This document shows, one piece after another, positions 33,607 through 40,754 of a DNA stretch of 41,594 bases (position 1 is its first letter; every line of letters begins with the position of its first letter). A program made the position numbers and the translations under genes. The stretch lies in assembly GCF_001650495.1 (NCBI RefSeq), contig NZ_LWCS01000045.1:1-41594 (forward strand), written 5' to 3'. This stretch comes from Mycolicibacterium iranicum (lineage in GTDB: Bacteria; Actinomycetota; Actinomycetes; Mycobacteriales; Mycobacteriaceae). The notes under the pieces are model-generated. The model was not told the origin of the DNA. It did no database searches and saw only the letters and a list, made by a program, of their open reading frames with translations.

Positions 33607-33960
33607 TCAGCGGAAGAACGAGAACGGCACCCCGTCGGTCATCGCGTCGACCGCGCGGGGGCAGAAGATCGAGATCGCCAGCCCGGTGAACATCGTCGCG
33701 GGACCGAGGGGACGGCCGAGATCGTCGGCGATACCGGCGGCGACGTTCGCCATGTTCTGGCCGGGCTCGGAAAGCATCGGGCAGACGGTCTGGCCGACGC
33801 GCACCGCAGTCGCGGGGTCGATGTCACCCAGCCGGTAGTGCTGCAGCGTAGACAAGAAGGCGTCGGTCGTGGGATCGGCCTGGGCCGGTGCCGCGGACAT
33901 CGTCGCGGCAACGGCGGCCGAGGCGACGAGCGCGGCAACCGCGGGGTACTTCAAGGTCAT
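33607..33960 (-). CDS. Secreted DUF732-family protein
   Basis: This 117-residue mycobacterial small exported protein has a Sec signal peptide of about 28 residues (MTLKYPAVAALVASAAVAAT, then MSAAPAQA, with cleavage before DPTTDAF). The mature part of about 90 residues has the DUF732 pattern: D-x-F-x-x-L, an alpha-helical middle, and two cysteines (TVCPML and IFCPRA) that probably form the family's disulfide. No enzyme motif is visible; the family's role is unknown. It lies convergent with kgd across the REP-like element and divergent from the PGRS gene. No strong ribosome binding site precedes the ATG. Confidence 0.85.
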   Translation of the reverse strand: MTLKYPAVAALVASAAVAATMSAAPAQADPTTDAFLSTLQHYRLGDIDPATAVRVGQTVCPMLSEPGQNMANVAAGIADDLGRPLGPATMFTGLAISIFCPRAVDAMTDGVPFSFFR

Positions 33961-34048
33961 GCACTCATTGTCGTCGCCGCCGCCGTCGGCATTACTCGGA
34001 CGGCCGGAGCGATACCTGCGAAGCCCCTGTCAGTTGATTGAAATTGGG

Positions 34049-34060
34049 GTAGTGCACTAC
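34049..34060. promoter_or_regulatory. Perfect 12-bp palindrome in the DUF732/PGRS divergent region
   Basis: GTAGTGCACTAC is a perfect palindrome lying 77 bp upstream of the PGRS start and 88 bp from the DUF732 start, inside an AT-richer patch (GATTGAAATTGG). It could be an operator for either gene; nothing identifies the regulator. Confidence 0.35.
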
Positions 34061-34137
34061 GCAATCGGTCCGGGGCTCACGCACCTACTTTGGCGTTGTC
34101 ACTCGACACCGACACCGACCATTCCCTGGGGGTTGCC

Positions 34138-35712
34138 ATGTCCATTCCTACACGCGAATCAAGCAGCGCAGACAGCCGGAAAATCACGACAAAGGTATCA
34201 ATGACTGCGGCTTTCGCCGCCGGCACACTTGCCTTCGGCGGCGCCGTCGCCTCGCTTGCCGAGGCACCTGGAACCCTGGCGCTCCAGCAGGCGCAGGCAC
34301 CGATGGTCACGAACTCGTCCCACGCTCCTGCGGCACCGATCCTGCTCACGGCTCTGGGAATCCCTGCGACCGCACCAACCGCCGGCAGCCCATCGGGAAG
34401 CAGCTCGCCGGCGACGGAGTCGGGGACTCTTCTCTTTTCCGTCCCTTCCGCTCCCGTCAGGTCGGGGCCGTCGCTGTCCGTCGAGGACGCGGGTGCGCTG
34501 CTGCGTCTCAGCGACCCGACCACCTTCTCCACCCGAGCCACGCAGGCAACCCTCCTGAATCTCAGCGGAGGCGCTGCCCCGGACTCTGCGCAGGTGTCGG
34601 CGGCCGCACCGATGCGCCCGATGTTCGGTGACGGCGGTTGGCTCATCGGCAACGGCCTCGACGGCGCTGCCGGTGAAGACGGCGGCGACGGCGGCATCCT
34701 CTGGGGCAACGGCGGCCGCGGCGGCGACGGACTCGCAGGGCAGGCCGGTGGCGACGGCGGTCGCGGCGGTCTGTTCGGCGGCAACGGTGGCGACGGCGGA
34801 AACGGCGGCATGGGGGGCGGTGCCGGTGGAAACGGTGGCAGCGCGCAGCTGTTCGGCAACGGTGGGGCGGGAGGCGCAGGCGGAGCCGGAACGACCGGCG
34901 CTGCGGGCGTCAACCCCATTCCCGGTGCCCTGCTGCCCGCCGCCGGCAAGGGCGCTGACGGGCTGTCTGTCTCGGCGGGCAACCCGAATGCCACCGCGTA
35001 CGGCGGCGACGGCTCGCCCGGGCAGAACGGTGTCCCTGGGCAGCCCGGAGGCGCCGGAGGTGACGGTGGCACCGCCGTCGGTCAGGGAGTTGCATTCGGT
35101 GGCGACGGTGGCCAAGGCGGAGTCGGCGGGGCCGGAGCGCCCGGCGGCGACGGCGGCGACGGGGGCCAGGTCTGGGGCAACGGTTTTCAAACTGCCGGCG
35201 CCGGCGGTACCGGCGGTCTCGGCGGAACCGGCGCACGCGGCGGTAACGGCGGAGATGCGGGCGCCTTTTTTGGCCAAGGTCCCGAAACGCCAGCAAACGG
35301 TGGCTCCGGCGGTAACGGAGGCGAAGGCGCTGCCGGCAGCGCGGGCGACGCCGGCGGCGTTGGCGGCTCGGGCGGTAGAGGTGGCCTTATCAGCGGCAAC
35401 GGCGGCGACGGCGGCGACGGCGGCGACGGGGGCAACGGGGGCAAGGGGGCGCGCGGCGGCGACGGCGGAAACGGCGGAGACGGCGCCAGGTCCGGCGGCG
35501 ATTACAACGGCGCCGGTGGCGCCGCAGGCAAAGGTGGCGCCGGCGGTGCAGGAGGCGCAGGGGGCGCCGGGAACCAGGGCGGCTCCGGCGGACGCGGCGG
35601 CGTCCTCGGAAGCAAAGGCGCCAACGGCTCCGCTGGACAGGCGGGCGAAAAGGGCGCGCAGGGCGAATCGGGTACCGACGGCAATCCCGGAGCAGGCGGC
35701 TCGCCGAACTGA
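34138..35712 (+). CDS. PGRS-type glycine-rich repeat protein without a PE domain
   Basis: From the ATG at 34138 (GGGGG site 5 nt upstream) the protein has 524 residues. Residues 1-45 are a basic segment followed by a hydrophobic stretch (VSMTAAFAAGTLAFGGAVAS), which looks like an export signal or membrane anchor. Residues about 46-158 are an Ala/Ser/Pro-rich non-repetitive region. From about 160 a linker PMRPMFGDGGWLIGNGLDG resembles the GRPLI-type junction of PE_PGRS proteins, followed by some 350 residues of GGxGG repeats (GGNGGDGGNGG and LFGNGGAGGAGG types). No PE domain (Pro-Glu, about 100 residues) is present. M. tuberculosis has PE_PGRS23 close by (Rv1243c), though not in the same gap. 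A hairpin terminator follows directly. Calcium-binding GGxGxDxxx-type repeats are possible. Confidence 0.8.
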   Translation: MSIPTRESSSADSRKITTKVSMTAAFAAGTLAFGGAVASLAEAPGTLALQQAQAPMVTNSSHAPAAPILLTALGIPATAPTAGSPSGSSSPATESGTLLFSVPSAPVRSGPSLSVEDAGALLRLSDPTTFSTRATQATLLNLSGGAAPDSAQVSAAAPMRPMFGDGGWLIGNGLDGAAGEDGGDGGILWGNGGRGGDGLAGQAGGDGGRGGLFGGNGGDGGNGGMGGGAGGNGGSAQLFGNGGAGGAGGAGTTGAAGVNPIPGALLPAAGKGADGLSVSAGNPNATAYGGDGSPGQNGVPGQPGGAGGDGGTAVGQGVAFGGDGGQGGVGGAGAPGGDGGDGGQVWGNGFQTAGAGGTGGLGGTGARGGNGGDAGAFFGQGPETPANGGSGGNGGEGAAGSAGDAGGVGGSGGRGGLISGNGGDGGDGGDGGNGGKGARGGDGGNGGDGARSGGDYNGAGGAAGKGGAGGAGGAGGAGNQGGSGGRGGVLGSKGANGSAGQAGEKGAQGESGTDGNPGAGGSPN

Positions 35713-35727
35713 CCGCTGACCCAACCT

Positions 35728-35760
35728 GGGCCGGTGAGCGCTGGGGGTGCTCACCGGCCC
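35728..35760 (+). terminator. Intrinsic terminator after the PGRS gene
   Basis: A perfect 12-bp stem (GGGCCGGTGAGC at 35728-35739 with GCTCACCGGCCC at 35749-35760) closes a 9-nt loop and is followed by TTCC. It starts 15 bp after the PGRS stop and precedes the next gene's promoter. Confidence 0.75.
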
Positions 35761-35806
35761 TTCCATCGGTGTGACCCCGGACATATTCGGGACCGCGAGT
35801 ACCGGG

Positions 35807-35812
35807 TAGGCT
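35807..35812 (+). promoter_or_regulatory. Putative -10 of the SDR at 35853
   Basis: TAGGCT fits TANNNT and would give a leader of about 34 nt containing the GAGGAG ribosome binding site at 35842-35847. Confidence 0.35.
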
Positions 35813-35852
35813 GCCACTCACTCAACACGCGTAGAACAACCGAGGAGTGCAC

Positions 35853-36683
35853 ATGCAGGGCTTCGCCGGAAAAGTTGCCGTCGTGACAGGCGCCGGCTCG
35901 GGCATCGGCCAGGCACTGGCTGTCGAGCTCGGACGCTCGGGAGCCCACGTGGCGATCAGCGACGTCGACACCGAAGGCCTCGCCGTCACCGAGGAGCGCC
36001 TCAAAGCGATTGGCGCCAAGGTCAAGTCGGACCGCCTCAACGTCACCGAGCGCGAAACCTTCCTGCAGTACGCAGATGCCGTCGCCGATCACTTCGGCAA
36101 GGTCAACCAGATCTACAACAACGCAGGCATCGCGTTCACCGGCGATATCGAAATCAGCCAGTTCAAAGACATGGAACGGGTGATGGACGTCGACTACTGG
36201 GGCGTGGTCAACGGCACCAAAGCGTTCCTCCCCCACCTCATCGCGTCGGGCGACGGCCACGTCGTGAACGTCTCCAGCGTCTTCGGGTTGTTCTCCGTGC
36301 CCGGGCAGGCCGCCTACAACTCAGCCAAGTTCGCCGTCCGCGGCTTCACCGAAGCGCTGCGGCAGGAAATGGCTCTGGCCGGGCATCCGGTCAAGGTCTC
36401 CTGTGTGCATCCCGGTGGCATCAAGACCGCGATCGCACGCAACGCCACCGCCGCCGAGGGCCTCGACGCCGAGGAACTCGCGAAAACCTTTGACAAGAAG
36501 CTGGCCAGCACGACACCCGAAAAGGCCGCCAAGGTCATCCTCGACGGCGTGCGAAAGAACAAGGCCCGCATCTTGATCGGCAACGACGCCAAGATGTTCG
36601 AGATCGTCATCCGGGCCCTCGGCGCGAACTACCAGAGCGTGTTCCCGAAGGTCGTTGCCCGGCTGACGCCGCCGGCGAAATAA
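35853..36683 (+). CDS. Short-chain dehydrogenase (Rv1245c-like)
   Basis: This 276-residue classical SDR has the cofactor motif TGAGSGIG (residues 12-19), an NNAG motif, the catalytic Ser in NVSSVFG and Tyr-x-x-x-Lys in AAYNSAKFA. A C-terminal extension of about 50 residues (TTPEKAAKVILDGVRKNKAR) resembles the DltE/SDR7-like subgroup. The length is the same as that recalled for M. tuberculosis Rv1245c. The ATG at 35853 has GAGGAG upstream at 5 nt; a GTG at 35847 is in frame but closer to the site. It lies downstream of an intrinsic terminator, so it has its own promoter. It is convergent with lpqZ across REP-like copy B. Substrate unknown. Confidence 0.92.
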   Translation: MQGFAGKVAVVTGAGSGIGQALAVELGRSGAHVAISDVDTEGLAVTEERLKAIGAKVKSDRLNVTERETFLQYADAVADHFGKVNQIYNNAGIAFTGDIEISQFKDMERVMDVDYWGVVNGTKAFLPHLIASGDGHVVNVSSVFGLFSVPGQAAYNSAKFAVRGFTEALRQEMALAGHPVKVSCVHPGGIKTAIARNATAAEGLDAEELAKTFDKKLASTTPEKAAKVILDGVRKNKARILIGNDAKMFEIVIRALGANYQSVFPKVVARLTPPAK

Positions 36684-36696
36684 GCGCACTCGGACC

Positions 36697-36764
36697 CGGC
36701 GAGCGCGCATCGACTGCCAGGTGATGCGGCGCGTCGCCGTGCTGACACGCGCCCTCGCGGTGCG
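36697..36764 (-). repeat. REP-like palindromic element, copy B
   Basis: On the minus strand this matches copy A (33520-33590) through the core GCGCGTGTC-A-GCACG-G-CGACGCGCCG with two substitutions, and again near GCGCGCTC at the far end, with a more diverged middle. Like copy A it fills the gap between two convergent genes (SDR and lpqZ). Confidence 0.65.
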
Positions 36765-36767
36765 GGT

Positions 36768-37616
36768 CTAGTTGCCGACGCCGAGCGGGTGCTCCTCGAG
36801 CCACTGCCCGGCCACCAAGCCAGGATCGGTACCCTCGGCGACCTGCCTGCGCATATCCGCCAGCGATCCGGTGTCCAACACACCGGCAATCTCGTTGAGC
36901 GCGAGCACCTGCGACTCCGTCAACTCGTTGCGCCGGTATAGCGGCACAAGATTCTCGGCCCGGATCAGAGACGTCTTGTCCGACAACACCACCGCCTCCG
37001 ACGGTACGTCAGGCGCCGCGGTCGTCGTCCACGCCGCGTCGATCCGGCCCGCCTGCAACGCGTCGAACATCGCGTCGTCGTCGGCGAACTCGCGGGCCTT
37101 CGGCAACGTGCAGGTCCCAACCGAAGCGGGCCGTGGCACGGAGGCCACCGCACCGATCGCGATGTCGCCGCAACGGCGAGCCATCGCCGACACATCGCGG
37201 CCACCCCACGCGTCAGCGGTCCGCTCGGTTACCGCCACCGCGGGCTTGTCCTCCGCGGAAGTCGTGTAGTCACCGGCCGCGATACCTTCGGGCAATGCCG
37301 ACAACAACGTTCGGTAGACCTGCACATCTGCGCGCGCCGCCGAATCCGGGGCAAACCGCATCAAGAGCCGGCCGGTGAACCCCGGCGCCACGCGGACCTC
37401 GGCCGCGTCCAATCCGCCGAGCGGATCGTCCGTCGCGACCACATGGGCCGGATTGCCGTAGAAGCGCAACGCCGACGCATAGAGCTGCGCGACGAGTTGC
37501 GATTCCGGGTCCGCGGGAGCTCCGACGGGGATCGACGGCGCAGCGGAGTGCCCGCCGCAACCTGCCGCGACGAGAGCCGCGACGATCAGTTGGACAATGC
37601 TGCGGGCGCGGCTCAG
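36768..37616 (-). CDS. lpqZ: LpqZ-like lipoprotein, osmoprotectant (glycine-betaine type) ABC substrate-binding protein
   Basis: The frame encodes a lipoprotein signal with lipobox LVAAGC at about residues 15-20. A periplasmic binding protein of the QAT (OpuAC-like) type follows, with ALPEGIAAGDYTTSAEDKPA and the later DAAWTTTAAPD segment, common in betaine/choline binders. No ATG, GTG or TTG exists in frame ahead of the lipobox. The first usable one (TTG at 37469) would remove the signal and about 50 residues. The best start is a CTG at 37616 (reading LSRARSIVQ), with GAGGA 9 nt upstream and only 5 bp after the malic enzyme stop. It gives 282 residues, near the 286 recalled for Rv1244. An ATT at 37598 is the other option. 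No permease or ATPase genes are adjacent. Confidence 0.78.
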   Translation of the reverse strand: MSRARSIVQLIVAALVAAGCGGHSAAPSIPVGAPADPESQLVAQLYASALRFYGNPAHVVATDDPLGGLDAAEVRVAPGFTGRLLMRFAPDSAARADVQVYRTLLSALPEGIAAGDYTTSAEDKPAVAVTERTADAWGGRDVSAMARRCGDIAIGAVASVPRPASVGTCTLPKAREFADDDAMFDALQAGRIDAAWTTTAAPDVPSEAVVLSDKTSLIRAENLVPLYRRNELTESQVLALNEIAGVLDTGSLADMRRQVAEGTDPGLVAGQWLEEHPLGVGN

Positions 37617-37621
37617 CCGAC

Positions 37622-38791
37622 TCAGTCCTCGGATGCGGCCGCGACAGCCGCCGCGACTGCCGGACCGACGCGGGGATCCAGCGCGCTCGGAACGATGTGG
37701 TCGACCGCCAGGTCGTCACCAACGACGGAGAAGATCGCCTCTGCTGCAGCCACTTTCATCTTCTCGGTGATGCGGCGCGCACCCGCGTCGAGCGCGCCGC
37801 GGAAGACACCCGGGAACGCAAGCACGTTGTTGATCTGGTTGGGGAAGTCGCTGCGCCCTGTGGCGACGACGGCAGCGTGCTTGCGCGCTGCGTCGGGATG
37901 AATTTCGGGATCCGGGTTCGACAGCGCGAAGACGATCCCGTTCGGCGCCATGGTGGCGATGATCTCCTCCGGCACCACACCCGCGGACAGCCCGAGGAAC
38001 ATGTCGGCGCCGTCGAGCGCTTCCGCCAGACCGCCGGTGCGACCGGCCGGGTTGGTGCGGCCCGCCAGTTCCGCCTTGAACGGATTCAGGTCGTCGCGGC
38101 CGGAGTGGACGATGCCCTTCGAATCGAGCACGGTGATGTCAGAGATGCCTTTGGCGAGCAAGATGTTCGCGCAGGCCACGCCCGCCGCGCCGGCCCCCGA
38201 GATCACCACCCGCAGCTCGTGCATGTCACGGTCGAGGACCTTGGCCGCGCCGTGCAGCGCGGCGAGGACGACGATCGCGGTGCCGTGCTGATCGTCATGC
38301 ATGACCGGGCAGTCGAGGGCCTCGATCACCCGGCGCTCTATTTCGAAACACCGCGGCGCCGAGATGTCCTCGAGATTGACCGCGCCGAACGAGGGGCGGA
38401 GGCGGATGAGCGTCTCGACGATCTCGTCCGGATCCTTGGTGTCGAGCACGATAGGAATGGAATCCAGACCGCCGAACGTCTTGAACAGCGCGCTCTTGCC
38501 CTCCATCACAGGAAGCGATGCCGAGGCGCCGATGTCCCCGAGACCCAGCACGGCGCTGCCGTCGCTCACCACGGCCACCAGTCGGTGAGCCCACGTGTAC
38601 TTCTTGGCCAGCGTCTTATCCGACGCGATGGCTCGGCTGACCTGCGCAACACCCGGGGTGTACGCGATCGACAACGCTCGCTGGGTGTCCAGTGGCGACT
38701 TGAGATCGACCGAGAGCTTGCCGCCCTCGTGAGCCTCGAAAATCTCGTTGTCTTCGATGACAACCTGCGGAGTGCGCGTCAATTCGGCCAC
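37622..38791 (-). CDS. Malic enzyme, short bacterial form
   Basis: From the GTG at 38791 the protein has 389 residues, the length of the short malic enzymes that decarboxylate malate to pyruvate with NAD(P). Visible motifs are SIAYTPGVAQV with the catalytic Tyr44, an acidic metal site in NLEDISAPRCFEIE, DDQHGTAIVV, the Rossmann loop GAGAAGVACANIL, and ALSNPDPEI near the C-terminus. No phosphotransacetylase-like extension is present. A TTG three codons later is an alternative start. It heads a two-gene minus-strand unit with lpqZ (5-bp gap after the stop) and is divergent from corA. In M. tuberculosis the gene recalled beside corA on this strand is mdh, not a malic enzyme. Confidence 0.92.
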   Translation of the reverse strand: MAELTRTPQVVIEDNEIFEAHEGGKLSVDLKSPLDTQRALSIAYTPGVAQVSRAIASDKTLAKKYTWAHRLVAVVSDGSAVLGLGDIGASASLPVMEGKSALFKTFGGLDSIPIVLDTKDPDEIVETLIRLRPSFGAVNLEDISAPRCFEIERRVIEALDCPVMHDDQHGTAIVVLAALHGAAKVLDRDMHELRVVISGAGAAGVACANILLAKGISDITVLDSKGIVHSGRDDLNPFKAELAGRTNPAGRTGGLAEALDGADMFLGLSAGVVPEEIIATMAPNGIVFALSNPDPEIHPDAARKHAAVVATGRSDFPNQINNVLAFPGVFRGALDAGARRITEKMKVAAAEAIFSVVGDDLAVDHIVPSALDPRVGPAVAAAVAAASED

Positions 38792-38870
38792 GGGCGTCAG
38801 GGTAACCGACCATACGAACTCACAGGAATGGGTTCCCCCACGGTGAGCAGAACAGAAGCTATCCGGCGCG

Positions 38871-38876
38871 TACGAT
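38871..38876 (+). promoter_or_regulatory. Putative -10 of corA
   Basis: TACGAT fits TANNNT and predicts a leader of about 55 nt. That leader begins near a tight hairpin (TGCCCG at 38886-38891 with CGGGCA at 38894-38899) and ends with the GGGGAGG ribosome binding site. It is too short for an M-box riboswitch. Confidence 0.35.
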
Positions 38877-38937
38877 GCATCGGTGTGCCCGAACGGGCAT
38901 GACCAGCGCGTACACCCGGATGTGGGGAGGTCGGCCG

Positions 38938-40056
38938 ATGGCTTCGTTCCGCGCAGTTCCGCCGTCGCTAGTGAAACAAGCGTCTCGGGCGAGAGGACTG
39001 GGCCACGTCGAGGATCCCGACGCGAGCCGCATTCACGTTCCCGTCTCCCAGTCCGTTGTCGACTGCGGCGTGTACTGCGACGGCACTCGTCTGCCCGGCA
39101 AATACACCCACGCCGCGGCACTGAACAAGGTGCACGAAATCGAAGCCGAAGGCAGAAGAGCCTTCGTGTGGATTGGCCTTCACGAGCCTGACGAACATCA
39201 GATGGAAGCCGTCGCCGACGTCTTCTGCCTGCACCCTCTAGCCGTCGAGGACGCGGTGCACGCACATCAGCGGCCCAAGATCGAGCGCTACGACAACACG
39301 TTGTTCCTCGTTCTCAAGACCGTCACGTACGTCCCTCACGAGTCGATGAACAACGCGCGACAGATCGTTGAGACCGGAGAAGTCATGATCTTCGTCGGCG
39401 CCGACTTCGTGGTGACCGTCCGCCATGGCGAGCACGGTGGACTTGCCGGTGTGCGCAGACACCTCGAAGAGACTCCCGAAGCGCTGCGGCTCGGGCCGTA
39501 CTCGGTGATGCACGCCATCGCCGACCATGTCGTAGACAGCTATCTCGACGTCACCGATCTCATAGAGCACGACATCGACGCGATGGAAGAGGACATCTTT
39601 TCTCCCCTCTCCCAAACCAACATCGAGTGCATCTACCTGCTCAAGCGCGAAGTGGTGGAGCTGCGGCGCGCTGTCAGCCCGCTTGTGCCCGACCTGCTGC
39701 GCCTGGGTTCCGAACACGACGACCTCGTCAACGTCGAAATCCGTCGCTACATGCGCGATGTCCTCGACCACACCAGGAAGGTCTCCGAGCGCATCGCCAG
39801 CTACGACGAACTCCTCAGCTCATTGGTGCAGGCCGCACTCGGCAAGGTCGCGATGCAGCAGAACGTCGACATGCGCAAGATCTCGGCGTGGGTCGCGATC
39901 GCCGCCGTACCCACCGCGATGGCGGGCATCTACGGCATGAACTTCGATTACATGCCGGAACTGCATTGGACTTTCGGATATCCGATGGTCCTGCTGGTCA
40001 TGGCAACAGTGTGCTTCGTGCTCTACCGGAACTTCCGGCGCAACAACTGGCTCTGA
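38938..40056 (+). CDS. corA: Magnesium/cobalt transporter CorA
   Basis: This 372-residue CorA/MIT-family channel has a large cytoplasmic N-terminal domain, a long helix region (about 200-310) and two C-terminal transmembrane helices. The first ends in the selectivity signature Tyr-Gly333-Met-Asn (YGMNFDYMPELHW), and the protein ends in a short basic tail (RNFRRNNWL). It forms a pentamer for Mg2+ uptake. The ATG at 38938 has GGGGAGG 8 nt upstream; an earlier ATG at 38899 lacks one. Ortholog of Rv1239c by family and position. The lpqY-sugABC genes that lie next to corA in M. tuberculosis are not downstream here; a SUFU-domain gene is. Confidence 0.94.
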   Translation: MASFRAVPPSLVKQASRARGLGHVEDPDASRIHVPVSQSVVDCGVYCDGTRLPGKYTHAAALNKVHEIEAEGRRAFVWIGLHEPDEHQMEAVADVFCLHPLAVEDAVHAHQRPKIERYDNTLFLVLKTVTYVPHESMNNARQIVETGEVMIFVGADFVVTVRHGEHGGLAGVRRHLEETPEALRLGPYSVMHAIADHVVDSYLDVTDLIEHDIDAMEEDIFSPLSQTNIECIYLLKREVVELRRAVSPLVPDLLRLGSEHDDLVNVEIRRYMRDVLDHTRKVSERIASYDELLSSLVQAALGKVAMQQNVDMRKISAWVAIAAVPTAMAGIYGMNFDYMPELHWTFGYPMVLLVMATVCFVLYRNFRRNNWL

Positions 40057-40071
40057 CCCCTACATCGCCGC

Positions 40072-40665
40072 TCAGGTTGGATTGGCGGCTCGCCGCCGTG
40101 GGTCCGTCGGGTCGACCCCGTCCTGCACCCACGCCTGCCTCATCGCATCGGCACCTTTGAGCCTTACCCATGCGGCCTCCGTCGCCGTGATCGGCACCGC
40201 CGACAACACCGCAACAGGCGACATCGGCTCCGGCAAATCCACATCGTCGATATCGCTGCGCCCCAACAGGAATGCGGTGAAGGGCGCCCCCTCCCATAGC
40301 GGCATCTCCAGGTCGATCAGCGCATCGGGTGCAAGTATCAGTCCCTCGACCGCAGGGGCCGCCGCCACCACGGCCACCGAACGCGACAGACCGGCAGGCG
40401 AAGACCCCCGTAACGCGACCACGACCTCGGCCCGCGGACCCGCGACAGGGTCGGCGACCATCTCTGCCGGGTCGACCATCGGATGCGAAGAACAACCGAG
40501 CGAGACATAGTGCACCGCACCATCTCCGGGCCCCGCGAACCGCAGAACGTCAATGCGGTCGGTACCGAGAAAGGTGACACTCGCCTCGTCCGGATCCGCA
40601 GTGACGCCGTTGCGCGCAAAGTGTTCGCGGACACTGATCCGCACCCGGTCGGTGATCTCGCTCAA
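40072..40665 (-). CDS. Suppressor-of-fused (SUFU) domain protein
   Basis: This protein of about 197 residues resembles the bacterial SUFU-like domain (PF05076). It has an N-terminal helix, VRISVREHFARNG, then 'FAGPGDGAVHYVSLGCSSHPM', which matches the family's 'vtvGmS..pM' core, and a C-terminal 'LSAVPITATEAAWVRLKGADAM' stretch. Bacterial SUFU proteins often act as immunity-like or binding proteins; the function here is unknown. A strong AAAGGAAGG lies 8 nt before a TTG at 40665, which I prefer as start. An ATG at 40695 would add ten residues but has no ribosome binding site. It is convergent with corA (15-bp gap) and downstream of the stress-protein gene on the same strand. Confidence 0.72.
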   Translation of the reverse strand: MSEITDRVRISVREHFARNGVTADPDEASVTFLGTDRIDVLRFAGPGDGAVHYVSLGCSSHPMVDPAEMVADPVAGPRAEVVVALRGSSPAGLSRSVAVVAAAPAVEGLILAPDALIDLEMPLWEGAPFTAFLLGRSDIDDVDLPEPMSPVAVLSAVPITATEAAWVRLKGADAMRQAWVQDGVDPTDPRRRAANPT

Positions 40666-40754
40666 CTGCCGGCCTTCCTTTCGCCGCCCGGGCATTGACT
40701 CCCGCGGGGCAAAGCTAGGGCCAACGGTGCACGATCCGCAACATCGGCGCCGGT

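Noticed and set aside
33499..34137. relBE-type toxin-antitoxin pair expected after kgd from the M. tuberculosis order
   Set aside because: Both frames here resolve to a DUF732 secreted protein and the divergent control region; no toxin or antitoxin motif is present.
34600..35712. Tandem short repeats that could be taken for a CRISPR or VNTR array
   Set aside because: The periodicity is codon-level GGxGG coding for a glycine-rich PGRS region in an open frame; units vary, and there are no unique spacers.
34198..35817. Long minus-strand Pro/Ala/Val-rich open frames opposite the PGRS gene
   Set aside because: They are mirror frames of the GC-rich repeats, with no start signal or recognisable domain.
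38877..38937. M-box magnesium riboswitch ahead of corA
   Set aside because: The leader is only about 55 nt with one small hairpin, much too short for an M-box.
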